Positions 32,814 to 40,685 of a DNA stretch of 64,000 bases are shown one piece after another (the first letter of the stretch is position 1; every line of letters begins with the position of its first letter). This DNA comes from Halovivax cerinus (GTDB taxonomy: Archaea; Halobacteriota; Halobacteria; Halobacteriales; Natrialbaceae), in assembly GCF_024498195.1 (NCBI RefSeq), contig NZ_CP101824.1, positions 868,001 to 932,000 on the forward strand, given 5' to 3'. The notes beneath the pieces are model-generated. The model saw nothing but the letters and a program-made list of their open reading frames with translations. It did not search any database and was not told the DNA's origin. The translations under genes were made by a program, and so were the position numbers.

Positions 32814-33835
32814 GGAGCACCACCGCCCGTCGTCGGTGCCAGCAGCGGTCCGTCGGTCGCGCTCCCGTCGAACGCGTCGGGGTCGTCGTACGTGACGATC
32901 CCGGGACCACCTTTGACGTCGACGCGACAGAGGTCGGGCGGGGCGTCGCCGCTCGCCGTCCCCAGTTCGAATTCGATGCCGACCGCCTCGCCGCCGGTCT
33001 TCTCGACGACGTCGACCACGTGGAGCTGGTAGTCGGTCGGCGTACAGTCGTCGCCGTCGTCGAAGAGCGGGTACGTCCCGCGTTCGATCGCGTTCTCGTC
33101 GATCCCGTCGACGCCGCAGTAGCCCGATTCGAGTTCGAGTTTCCCGAGTCGCACCGCCGTCCCGTCGGCCGGATCGCAGGCGTACGGGACCAGGTAACTG
33201 ATTCCGTGTCGGGTCGGACCGTCCGACGGTGGGTCCGCACACGAGGCTCCGGGAAACGGATTCGTCGGATCGGCTGTCCACCGACACTGTTCGGCGACGA
33301 CCTGGAGGTCGAACGCGATCGAGTCTCGACCGGTGTAGCCGTCGGCGAGCGCCCACGCCACGGTGAGACACCGCCTGGCACCAGCGTCGAGACAGGCCGA
33401 CAGTAACACGCCATCGGCGAGCGTCTCCGTGACCGAGCGAAGTGAACCGGACGCGATCACGTCGGCCGATCCGGACGAACAGTCACCGACCGAGACCGTC
33501 ATCGAGAGGGCTTCGACCAGCGGCGACGCTGGCGGACACGTTCCGCCCAGCCAGAGCGTCGCGGGATTGTTCGTCTCGCCCGGGAGCGAGACCGAGAGCG
33601 TCTCGGTTCCGGACCGACGATCGGCGGTCGGTTCGATCACGAGTGAGACGGTCCCGTCTCCGGTCGCGGATCCACCGTCGACCTGTACGTCGAGCGTGCC
33701 AGCACCGACGTCGTTCGCGCCTGACTCCCGGTCGGACAGCAGCGCACCGGTACCCGTCCCCACGGCGGCTCCGGTCCCGCCAGCGATGACGAGACTCCGC
33801 AGTACTCGCCGTCGATTCACCCCGTCCCCGGTCAT
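32810..33835 (-). CDS. SipW-associated TasA-like exported protein
   Basis: The 341 residues begin with a Tat-like signal (NRRRVLRSLVIAGGTGAAVGTGTGALLSDRES) that resembles TasA/camelysin-type precursors: a hydrophobic core, then LLSD-x-E-S and VGAGTLDVQVDG. The exported part is beta-rich and has about ten cysteines, including pairs near TCPPAS, DCSSGS, CLDAGARRC and CDPADG, so disulfides are likely. It opens the operon that continues with the signal peptidase and the repeat protein. It is presumably cleaved by that peptidase and assembled at the cell surface (inference from context). The C-terminus is Pro/Gly-rich. Confidence 0.75.
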   Translation of the reverse strand: MTGDGVNRRRVLRSLVIAGGTGAAVGTGTGALLSDRESGANDVGAGTLDVQVDGGSATGDGTVSLVIEPTADRRSGTETLSVSLPGETNNPATLWLGGTCPPASPLVEALSMTVSVGDCSSGSADVIASGSLRSVTETLADGVLLSACLDAGARRCLTVAWALADGYTGRDSIAFDLQVVAEQCRWTADPTNPFPGASCADPPSDGPTRHGISYLVPYACDPADGTAVRLGKLELESGYCGVDGIDENAIERGTYPLFDDGDDCTPTDYQLHVVDVVEKTGGEAVGIEFELGTASGDAPPDLCRVDVKGGPGIVTYDDPDAFDGSATDGPLLAPTTGGGAP

Positions 33836-34219
33836 CCGCGTTCTCCGTACATATCCATCTCGGACGCCTCGTTCGATCGGTCGTCTCCACTCGGTCCCGC
33901 TCTGCTATCCCGTCCGGCGCCCGTCCATCCGACCCTCGTACGGTACTCGACGCGAGCCGTCGGATTCGTTCGCGCGCCGGGCCCGTCCCCCCATTCGACG
34001 CAAGATTGTTCGAATTATCACCCGTATACGGGTTATGTATTGAAATATTTTTCGTGTTAATTTTCCATATTTCGGTCCGAATCGTCCCTCCGTTGCTCTC
34101 GCTTCGATCGGTGGGTTGTCCCACGAAGTGCGGTTGGCGGCCTCGGCCGCCGACGAACCGGTCGAACAGGCGGCGAACACGCCGTCGAAGCGGTTTCGGG
34201 CCGGTACCGTCGGTGGGAC
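33836..34219. promoter_or_regulatory. Intergenic control region of the sipW operon
   Basis: This stretch of 384 bp contains no gene. An AT-rich island at ~34003-34075 (GAAATATTTTTCG and TTAATTTTCC) stands out from the GC-rich surroundings and probably holds the promoter of the minus-strand operon, giving a leader of over 150 nt. The perfect palindrome at 34020-34033 lies within it. Confidence 0.5.
34020..34033. promoter_or_regulatory. Perfect 14-bp palindrome ACCCGTATACGGGT
   Basis: This is a perfect inverted repeat inside the AT-rich promoter island upstream of the sipW operon. Size and placement fit a dimeric repressor or activator site. The regulator is unknown; the divergent winged-helix membrane protein at 37253 is one candidate by location. 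Confidence 0.45.
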
Positions 34220-35674
34220 TTACACGCCGGCGCCGTCGTTGTGTCGGGCCTGTTCGGCGTAGAACCCGACGTCGAACCCGACGGTATCGGACTGGACCTC
34301 GTTTCCGACGTCGATCGGAAGTTCCCAGCTGAGTCCAATGCAGTGGGTCTGGCCGGGCTGGAACGGCTCGCGGCCGTCGTCCACGCCGTCGTCCGCCGAT
34401 CCGTTTTCGATCTCCGCGTAGTTCGTCTCGCGGTCGCCGTCTAACGGGATGCCGCTGTCCGTCGAGAGGAGCGACATCAGTTCGGCGAGCGAGCCCTCGA
34501 AGATGAGGCGTTCTCCGGCGATAACCTGGCCGATCTCTCCGAAGACCTCGATGAGTTCGTCCTCGTCGGCGGCCTCGAAGAAGTGGGCGTCCCAGGGGTC
34601 GCTGGCCATGGACTGGAGCGTGTACTCGTTCGCGTCACCGAAGGCGACCGTGAAGACCTCGGTCCCGGCGTCCTTGGCGAGATCGGCGGCGACGATCGGG
34701 TCGCCGGCCTGGTTGTGTTCGCCGTCGGACATCACGACCATGATCTTTCGCGCCCCGCTTCGGGCGTTCGCGCCGTTTTCCAGTTCGTCCTGTGCGGTCT
34801 CGACGCCGTCGGTGATGTGGGTCTGGCCGTTCGCCGAGAGGCCGTCGACCGCCGATTTGACGTCGGCGTGCGTGCTCGTCAACCCCTGATCGAGCGTCGC
34901 CGACGTGGAGTAGCTCACGAGGCCGACGTTGGCGACCGACTCGTCGAGTTCGTCGACCAGTCCCTTCGCCGCGTCGCGCATGCCGCCCATCGATCCCGCC
35001 ATGGAGCCGGATCGGTCGAGGACGAGACAGACGTCGACCGGTTCGCCGGTGCCCTCCTGGTCCAGTTCGCAGTCGCAGTTCTCGTCGTACCAGACGCGCG
35101 TCTGGATGGCGTCCGCCAGTTCGCCCTCGCCCTCGCCACCCGTGTCGTCGACCTCGGACTCGGGATCGGTGAGGCCGTTGTCGTCGTTGACCGTCAACTC
35201 GCCGTCGAGCCAGACGTAGCTCGGGTTGTCACAGAGGTGCAGGCTCGTCGTGAGACAGCCCGAATCGCCGGGTTTGACGTCGGAGAGGTGGATCGGCGCG
35301 ACTTCGTCGCCGTTGATCAGTTGTTCGCGCGCGTCCGGGGCGCAGAAGCCGTTCTCCAGGACGTACTCGTCCCAGTCCTCGATCTCCCCGGTGTCCGGAA
35401 CCTCCTCCAGGAGGTAGTGACCGTCACCGAGGTCCTCGACGTCGTCGTAGCCCATCGCCTCGATCGCGTCGAGGCGACCCGGGCCGCCGTGGTAGGTGAC
35501 CTGGTAGTCGAGCAAGAGGTCGAGCTCGCCGGCCGAGACCGTGTTGTCGTCGAACGATTCGCCGTCGCTGAAGTACGCCGTCGTCCCGAGTCCGGCACCG
35601 GCGCCGGCGGCACCGACCGCGGCGATACTTCCCAGAATCTTCCGTCTCGTCAGGTTTATTCCGTCGTTTGTCAT
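34220..35674 (-). CDS. Exported von Willebrand A-domain protein of the SipW cluster
   Basis: The 484 residues begin with a twin-arginine signal (LTRRKILGSIAAVGAAGAGAGLGTTAYFSDGESFDDN), a TasA/SipW-type precursor with Y-F-S-D at the end of the hydrophobic core. A beta domain (~45-200) with Cys pairs follows, then a VWA domain (~213-410) with the MIDAS motif DRSGSM at 220-225 and supporting THITDGV and SDGEHN. A C-terminal beta region ends VGFDVGFYAEQARHND. The last motif is shared with the neighbouring TasA-like protein, indicating common ancestry of the outer domains with a VWA inserted between. The likely role is metal-dependent adhesion at the cell surface. The start ATG 35674 has GGAGGGG just before it, a strong Shine-Dalgarno match. 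Confidence 0.85.
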   Translation of the reverse strand: MTNDGINLTRRKILGSIAAVGAAGAGAGLGTTAYFSDGESFDDNTVSAGELDLLLDYQVTYHGGPGRLDAIEAMGYDDVEDLGDGHYLLEEVPDTGEIEDWDEYVLENGFCAPDAREQLINGDEVAPIHLSDVKPGDSGCLTTSLHLCDNPSYVWLDGELTVNDDNGLTDPESEVDDTGGEGEGELADAIQTRVWYDENCDCELDQEGTGEPVDVCLVLDRSGSMAGSMGGMRDAAKGLVDELDESVANVGLVSYSTSATLDQGLTSTHADVKSAVDGLSANGQTHITDGVETAQDELENGANARSGARKIMVVMSDGEHNQAGDPIVAADLAKDAGTEVFTVAFGDANEYTLQSMASDPWDAHFFEAADEDELIEVFGEIGQVIAGERLIFEGSLAELMSLLSTDSGIPLDGDRETNYAEIENGSADDGVDDGREPFQPGQTHCIGLSWELPIDVGNEVQSDTVGFDVGFYAEQARHNDGAGV

Positions 35675-35856
35675 GGTATCCCCTCCTGGGGACGCCCACC
35701 GGCGGAGTCGAACCGCCGGCACGCGGCGATCGTCCCGAACGGACGACCGATTCCGCGAACGCGCCAGCGTGGGTGGTGTTCGTCGAACGATGTATCGGTG
35801 CGAGACGGTCGGGCGCCGGCGTGACCGCACCGCGATCGGTCGCCAGCTCGACCGCG

Positions 35857-36840
35857 TTACCAGTACGGATCCGGAATCGGCAGTTCCGCCGGATCGTCCC
35901 ACGGAATCTCGTCGACGCGCGGGCGCGTCGCCATCCCCGCGAACGGGTAGTCGTTGTGCCGCGCCTGCTCGGCGAGGAACTCCAGGTCGAAGCCGAGCTG
36001 GGCACCCTGCAGTTCGTTGCCGGCTTCCTCGGCGACGGAAATCTCGGCACAGACCGCGACGGCCGGGTAATCGGCGCCGTCGACTGGATTGCCGTCGCCG
36101 TCGTCTCCGATCAGGACGTAATCGGCGCGACCCTGGTCCAGATTGCCGTCCGCGCGATGGCCGACGCCGTCGTGCGAGCCGATCGGCACGCCGTCCTGGC
36201 GGGAGTTCTCCTCGTCCCAGAGGCTGGAGACGAAGTTGCCGAGGCCGCCGTCCCAGTCGTAGTCGCCGCCCTGGTCGGGTTCGTACGAGACGGTCTCTTT
36301 GAGCTTGTCACCGACGAGCTCGTCCTCCTCGACCTCGCAGACGTAGAGGTCCTTCTCCACCGTTACGTGCTCCGAGCCCAGCAGGGTCTCGAACTCGTCG
36401 TTCGAGTCGATATCGTGGATGTCGTCTGCGTCGACCACGCCCGCCTCGGCGCCCGTCTGGTTCGTCACCGAGTCCGAGGGGACGAACGCCCGCACGACGC
36501 CCGGGTTGTCGTAGACCCGGATACACCAGCAGAATCGGTAGGTGTCGCCCGGTTTCAGGTCGCCGATCTGGATGGGCGCGCCCACGAGCCCGCTGTCGCC
36601 GTCGGCTTCCCCGTACCAGTCGTCCTCGTCGGGACCCATCCCGTCCTGGTCGACGGCCCCGTCTAGGTCTAGCAGCTCGACGTCCATCGAGAACGTCCCC
36701 GCCTGGACCGAGTTGTCTTCGAACGTTTCGCCGTCGCTGAAGTACGCCGTCGTTCCCGCCCCGGCGGCAGCACCCGCGACGCCGATCGTCCCGAGTCCCG
36801 CGAGCACTTTCCGCCTGGAGAGGTCGTATCCGTCTGTCAT
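35857..36840 (-). CDS. SipW-associated TasA-like exported protein
   Basis: The 327 residues begin with the Tat-like signal SRRKVLAGLGTIGVAGAAAGAGTTAYFSDGETFEDNSVQAGTF, near-identical in its last part to that of the VWA protein. The mature part is very acidic, with a DLKPGDTYRFCWCIRVYDNPG strand pair and a C-terminal LGFDLEFLAEQARHNDYPFAG block. The DLKPGD segment and the AEQARHND motif match the VWA neighbour. It probably forms a surface layer or filament subunit processed by the SipW-type peptidase. It lies first in the cluster with a 182-bp gap to the VWA gene. Confidence 0.8.
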   Translation of the reverse strand: MTDGYDLSRRKVLAGLGTIGVAGAAAGAGTTAYFSDGETFEDNSVQAGTFSMDVELLDLDGAVDQDGMGPDEDDWYGEADGDSGLVGAPIQIGDLKPGDTYRFCWCIRVYDNPGVVRAFVPSDSVTNQTGAEAGVVDADDIHDIDSNDEFETLLGSEHVTVEKDLYVCEVEEDELVGDKLKETVSYEPDQGGDYDWDGGLGNFVSSLWDEENSRQDGVPIGSHDGVGHRADGNLDQGRADYVLIGDDGDGNPVDGADYPAVAVCAEISVAEEAGNELQGAQLGFDLEFLAEQARHNDYPFAGMATRPRVDEIPWDDPAELPIPDPYW

Positions 36841-37252
36841 GGTTTCGGTGTCCGCACCGCCGATGGCGGCCCGAACGTACCCACACCCTGAACGGGACCC
36901 CAGTTAGATAATCACCAAATCAGACAGTACTAACGAGATGTGGTGAGAAATATTCCCTCAATTGGCGTGAAAAATGACGCGTTCGACCGAGCGGCGTGAG
37001 CGGTACCCGATAGCAAGTGGCGTTTGGCCCCACGGAGTCGAACCGGCCGGTAGAGACTGCCACGCGGACCTCAAGGGTAGCCTGTAACAACAGATTCACT
37101 CGTTAGACGGTAAAATATCTCATTCAATCCGGATGCAGGTGGCAGTTTTACCAAAGGTAATAAAATATCAAGCGGTTTTATATTGATCTAAAAACCAGTA
37201 CTGGACGAGGCGGACGGTCGCCGTCACCTCGCGGGACGAACGAGGGAGGGGA
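36841..37252. promoter_or_regulatory. Divergent AT-rich control region of the exported-protein cluster
   Basis: This region of 412 bp lies between the leftward TasA-like gene and the rightward regulator gene. Two AT-rich islands, 36902-36960 and 37095-37200, hold likely promoters. The second island contains TTACC-AAA-GGTAA (37148-37160), GGTTTT-N11-AAAACC (37174-37196) and the octamer TAAAATAT twice. These dyads are candidate operator sites. I see no coding sequence. Confidence 0.5.
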
Positions 37253-37825
37253 ATGTTAGGGACACACCAGCAGACGAGTCGCATCGATCCGCAGGAGATT
37301 CACGACATCCTGCGCAACAGCCGTCGGCGTAACGTGATCAAACACCTCGAGAGTCAGCTCACGCCGGTCTCGGTGCGAGAGCTCTCCGAACGGATCGCCG
37401 AGATCGAGACCAGCGAGTCGCCGGCCCCGCGGAACGTCCGCGAGAGCGTCTACAACTCGCTCCACCAGACACACCTGCCGAAGCTCGACGCGGTCGGCGT
37501 GATCCGGTACGACGAGGACCGAAAGACGGTCGAACTGCGCGAACCGGCGAGACAGGTCGACGTCTACATGGAGGTCGTCACACGCTACGGGTTCACCTGG
37601 GCAGGGTACTATCGAACGCTCGGCGTCCTCGCACTGGTCACCATCGTCGCGACGACCGTCGAGGTCTCCCCGCTCTCGCCGGTCCCCACAGTCCTCTGTG
37701 CGAGCGCGTTCCTGCTCGTCTTCGCCGCCTCGACCGCGTACCAGCTCTGGACGCACCGGTGGTTCTACCTCCGGTCGCTGGTGGCGAACGTCTCGCCCGC
37801 GAGCGACGACCTCGGGAACGAGTGA
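37253..37825 (+). CDS. Winged-helix regulator with two C-terminal membrane helices
   Basis: The 190 residues comprise a DNA-binding domain (~10-105: IDPQEIHDILRNSRRRNVIKHLES, SVRELSERIAEIETSE, then a recognition region VRESVYNSLHQTHLPKLDAVGVIRYDEDRKTVEL) followed by two helices (~122-141 and 145-163). This layout, which I recall as DUF7344-type, is common beside haloarchaeal surface-protein clusters. Being membrane-tethered and divergent from the exported-protein genes, it is the natural candidate to control them (inference). A GAGGGAGGGGA purine tract just before the ATG is a strong ribosome-binding site. Confidence 0.8.
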   Translation: MLGTHQQTSRIDPQEIHDILRNSRRRNVIKHLESQLTPVSVRELSERIAEIETSESPAPRNVRESVYNSLHQTHLPKLDAVGVIRYDEDRKTVELREPARQVDVYMEVVTRYGFTWAGYYRTLGVLALVTIVATTVEVSPLSPVPTVLCASAFLLVFAASTAYQLWTHRWFYLRSLVANVSPASDDLGNE

Positions 37826-37831
37826 GGAGTC

Positions 37832-39820
37832 TTACAGATCGACCCTGTTCTCGACCGTCCAGCTCCCACGGTCGAGGACGACGAGTTCGTCCTCACCGAC
37901 GACGTAGAGGTAGTCCTCGATGTACATCGAGCGCACGCCCTGCCCGCCGATGTCGATCTCGGCTTCGCGCGTCAGGTCGCCGTCGGCGTAGGAGTAGACG
38001 TAGCTCGACTCTCCGGCCGGGACGAAGAACGCCCCGTTGTCGGCGTCGTGGAGGAACGCCCGGTGGTTCTGGACGGCCTCGGAGAAGCGCTCGTCGTCGA
38101 GTATCTCCGCGTCGAGTTCGTCGGGGGTCTCGCGATCGCTCACGTCGAACGTGGAGAGTTTGACGTTGCCGTCTTGTTCACCCACGCCGAGGACGAGGTC
38201 GCCGTCGTCGGCGAGGGGGTGGAGGTACGTCGAGAACCCGGGGATCTTGAGCTCGCCCTCCATGGCCGGCTCGTGCGGGTCGGAGAGGTCGAGCGTGTAG
38301 AACGGATCGATCTGACGGAAGGTGACGACGTAGCCCTCGTCGCCCGTAAAGCGGACGGCGTAGATCCGCTCGGTCTCGCCGAGTCCCTCGACGGAGCCCG
38401 TGACCTCGAGGGCGTCGTCGAGAACGTAGACGTCGTTCACCGAGTCGGCGCCGTGGAGACCCGGGATAGTCGTCGCGATCCGGAGGTGGCCCTCGTGTTC
38501 GTCGAGCGACCACTGGTTGAGCGGCGTCCCGGGTACCTCGCCGCTGTCGGTCACCGCGAGATCGCCCGACAGCGAGATCCGCGCGATGCCGGTTTTCGTC
38601 AGTTCGCGCTGGTTCGACGTGGCGTACTCGGCCATCCCAGTCTCCATGGTCTCGTACGCATCGCGGCGCGCGTCCTCGTCGAGACTCGCGACCCAGGACT
38701 CGACGATCTCGCGGAGTTCGACCGCCTTCGCCCGGTCCGAGATGTTCATCGCGTCCAGACGTTCCAGCCGGTCGATCGTCCCGGCGTCGAATCCGAGGTC
38801 GGCCGCGCCAGGACCCAGCAGGTAGCCCGAACGTACCTCGTACTCGGAGACAGAACGCGTGTACGTGAGGTAGACCGCGTTCTCCGAGACGTACGTCGCG
38901 GAGTCGTACGACGAGCCGACGACGCTGGTCTCCGACTCGAGCGAGCCGGTCGCCGGGTCGACGCGAGCGGCCGTATAGACGGCGTCTGCGTTCGTCCGAA
39001 CGCCGGGACGGTACACCTCGGTACACGCGATCGCGTCGTCGCCGTAGCCGGCGATCGAACACGGCTCCCCGACGTCGGGCCGGTCGGCGAGTATCAGTAG
39101 CAGGTCGCCATCGACGAGTCGGGCGGTCTCCAGGTCGGCCTCGAGCGGTTCGTTCCAGACCTGGTCCGGGTTCGCGGGGTCGCTCACGTCGTAGCCCCAG
39201 ATGCGATCGCCACCGAAGACGACGAGCGTGTCGTGTTCGGCGACCAGCAACAGTTCGCCTGAGGCGGGGATCGTCGCCACGGGGTCGGGCTTCGCCGGGT
39301 CGGCGAGGTCGAAGATGGTCGTCTCGCCCCCGGTCCGCTGGAACCGGTGGCCGGCGTAGTACGCCGACTTGCCGTCGGTCTTCAGCACGTCGGGTTCGTC
39401 GATACCGGCCTCCTGGACGTTCGTCCCGGAGACGTCGCGGGCGTCAGCACTACCCGATCGGTCTGCATCGGTCCCAGTGTAGCCCGCATCCCCGTTCCCA
39501 CCGGCACTGTCCCCGCCGCCGTCGTCCCCGGCGGGGGCGGCCGACTCCTCCATCTCGACGGCGGCGCCGTCGAGCGAGACGGTCTGGGGCATCCAGCCAC
39601 CGCCCCTCCGGTCGGCCGCTGCGAAGTACGATTCGAACTCGTCCGCGGAGTCGAACTGTTCGAGGGACGGCGTTCCGTCACCGGTCCAGTCGGCCGTCGA
39701 ACCGCGGGCGGTCGTCGGATCCGGCGACTCGGAGAGGGCCACCGAAACCGCCCCGCCGACGGCCGCCCCGACGACCAGGGCGACGACTGCGACGACGAAC
39801 GTCGGACGTTGTTGCACCAT
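37832..39820 (-). CDS. Membrane-anchored beta-propeller domain protein
   Basis: The 662 residues from ATG 39820 start with an uncleaved-looking hydrophobic anchor (~6-28 TFVVAVVALVVGAAVGGAVSVAL), then a Gly/Asp-rich linker and a large domain that matches the beta-propeller family PF09826. Its typical start is TNVQEAGIDEPDVLKTDG, with later blocks SGELLLVAEHDTLVVFGGD, RFTGDEGYVVTFRQIDPFYTLDLSDP and ENRVDL at the end. The family is extracellular and its activity is unknown. The palindrome at 39861-39880 lies 40 nt before the start codon. The gene converges on the winged-helix regulator with 6 bp between stops. Confidence 0.87.
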   Translation of the reverse strand: MVQQRPTFVVAVVALVVGAAVGGAVSVALSESPDPTTARGSTADWTGDGTPSLEQFDSADEFESYFAAADRRGGGWMPQTVSLDGAAVEMEESAAPAGDDGGGDSAGGNGDAGYTGTDADRSGSADARDVSGTNVQEAGIDEPDVLKTDGKSAYYAGHRFQRTGGETTIFDLADPAKPDPVATIPASGELLLVAEHDTLVVFGGDRIWGYDVSDPANPDQVWNEPLEADLETARLVDGDLLLILADRPDVGEPCSIAGYGDDAIACTEVYRPGVRTNADAVYTAARVDPATGSLESETSVVGSSYDSATYVSENAVYLTYTRSVSEYEVRSGYLLGPGAADLGFDAGTIDRLERLDAMNISDRAKAVELREIVESWVASLDEDARRDAYETMETGMAEYATSNQRELTKTGIARISLSGDLAVTDSGEVPGTPLNQWSLDEHEGHLRIATTIPGLHGADSVNDVYVLDDALEVTGSVEGLGETERIYAVRFTGDEGYVVTFRQIDPFYTLDLSDPHEPAMEGELKIPGFSTYLHPLADDGDLVLGVGEQDGNVKLSTFDVSDRETPDELDAEILDDERFSEAVQNHRAFLHDADNGAFFVPAGESSYVYSYADGDLTREAEIDIGGQGVRSMYIEDYLYVVGEDELVVLDRGSWTVENRVDL

Positions 39821-39860
39821 GCACTGGGCCACGGTCCTCGGCTACATGATAGCGGCGTAA

Positions 39861-39880
39861 GGTGAAAGACGGTTTTCACC
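39861..39880 (-). promoter_or_regulatory. Palindrome GGTGAAA-N6-TTTCACC, site A
   Basis: A 7+7 bp perfect inverted repeat with 6-bp spacer lies exactly 40 nt upstream of the start codon of the beta-propeller gene. The same motif at the same distance lies before the lipoprotein gene at 57162-57827. The position, just upstream of where BRE/TATA should lie in a leaderless promoter, suits an activator site. Confidence 0.65.
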
Positions 39881-40038
39881 GTTAGGCCGTGCGAAATACA
39901 CCCGTCGGTGCGGAGAAACGGACCGTTTCGATTCCCAACGTATTCGGCCTGTTCCAGGCCGTCACGACCGATTACGGACGGGTCAGTGATCGAACGGCGT
40001 CGGTTCGGGCCGGAGCGAGACCGGCCGTCCCCCGGCAC

Positions 40039-40479
40039 CTACCAGGCCCACCCGTCGTCGGGATCGACGGGCGAATCGGCATCGGGTCCCCACGCCCAGC
40101 CGTCAGCCGGAACCGGCTCGCCGTCGGTCGACCGCCACGCCCAGCCGTCCATCGGCCGTTCATCACTGCCCCGTGTCTCCCACGCCCAGCCGTCCATCGG
40201 CCGTTCATCACTGCCCCGTGTCTCCCACGCCCAGCCGTCCATCGGCCGTTCATCACTGCCCCGTGTCTCCCACGCCCAGCCATCCATCGGCCGTTCGTCG
40301 CCGCCTCGTGTCTCCCACGCCCAGCCGTCTTCTGGGGCGGTACGATCCTCGTGAGTGGGGACGTCGGACTGCGATTCGGTGGCAGTAACCGACGAAAAAC
40401 CGGTCACTACTGCAAGGGTCGCGGCGGTCGCCCGGAGCACACCTCGTCGAGTCGAACTGGCAGGTTCGTGTCGAACCAT
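40039..40479 (-). CDS. Exported DGWAW-repeat protein of unknown function
   Basis: The 146 residues begin with an N-terminal Tat-like signal (TRRGVLRATAATLAVVTGFSSVTA, 10-33), after which almost the whole mature protein is repeats. DGWAW occurs seven times (51-55, 66-70, 81-85, 96-100, 111-115, 126-130, 142-146), spaced mostly 15 residues apart by ETRGSDERPM, and the last DGWAW is the very C-terminus. The protein is thus an Asp/Glu-rich, Trp-rich repeat peptide of ~110 residues. No known family is recognised. Possibilities are a surface repeat, a multi-core secreted peptide precursor or a cell-wall-binding repeat. A TATA box at 40500-40508 lies 29 nt before ATG 40479, so the gene has its own leaderless promoter. 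Confidence 0.75.
   Translation of the reverse strand: MVRHEPASSTRRGVLRATAATLAVVTGFSSVTATESQSDVPTHEDRTAPEDGWAWETRGGDERPMDGWAWETRGSDERPMDGWAWETRGSDERPMDGWAWETRGSDERPMDGWAWRSTDGEPVPADGWAWGPDADSPVDPDDGWAW
40135..40314 (-). repeat. 45-bp tandem coding repeat, four units
   Basis: Units start at 40135, 40180, 40225 and 40270; the first three are essentially identical and the fourth has about six changes. They encode the ETRGSDERPMDGWAW repeats. Near-identity at synonymous sites implies recent expansion or gene conversion. Confidence 0.93.
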
Positions 40480-40499
40480 GTGCCATGTCCCCACCCCAC

Positions 40500-40508
40500 A
40501 AATATAGG
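40500..40508 (-). promoter_or_regulatory. TATA box of the DGWAW gene
   Basis: The minus-strand sequence CCTATATTTG lies 29 nt upstream of the start codon, the standard distance for a leaderless haloarchaeal transcript. It is also evidence that ATG 40479 is the real start. Confidence 0.6.
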
Positions 40509-40685
40509 TAACCACCATCAACGTCTTCGGCCGGCGTCGGACGATCACCCCAACGTCGAAACGATCACTCCTTCGGCCGGTTCGCGGGGGCGATCACCGC
40601 GTCGAGGATACCGGCGAGCGTGAACTCCACCCGCATTCCTGCCCGTTCTCGGCCATTTATATGGCTCTCGCCCGTTCGTCCGGCT

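Noticed and set aside
37025-37060. tRNA-like 3' half (minus strand CCGGTTCGACTCCGTGGGGCC)
   Set aside because: The T-loop-like GGTTCGACTCC is present but the T-stem does not pair and no 5' acceptor, D-arm or anticodon arm could be found within 100 nt.
40135-40314. CRISPR array
   Set aside because: The 45-bp units are contiguous and in frame (DGWAW repeat); there are no unique spacers or cas genes.
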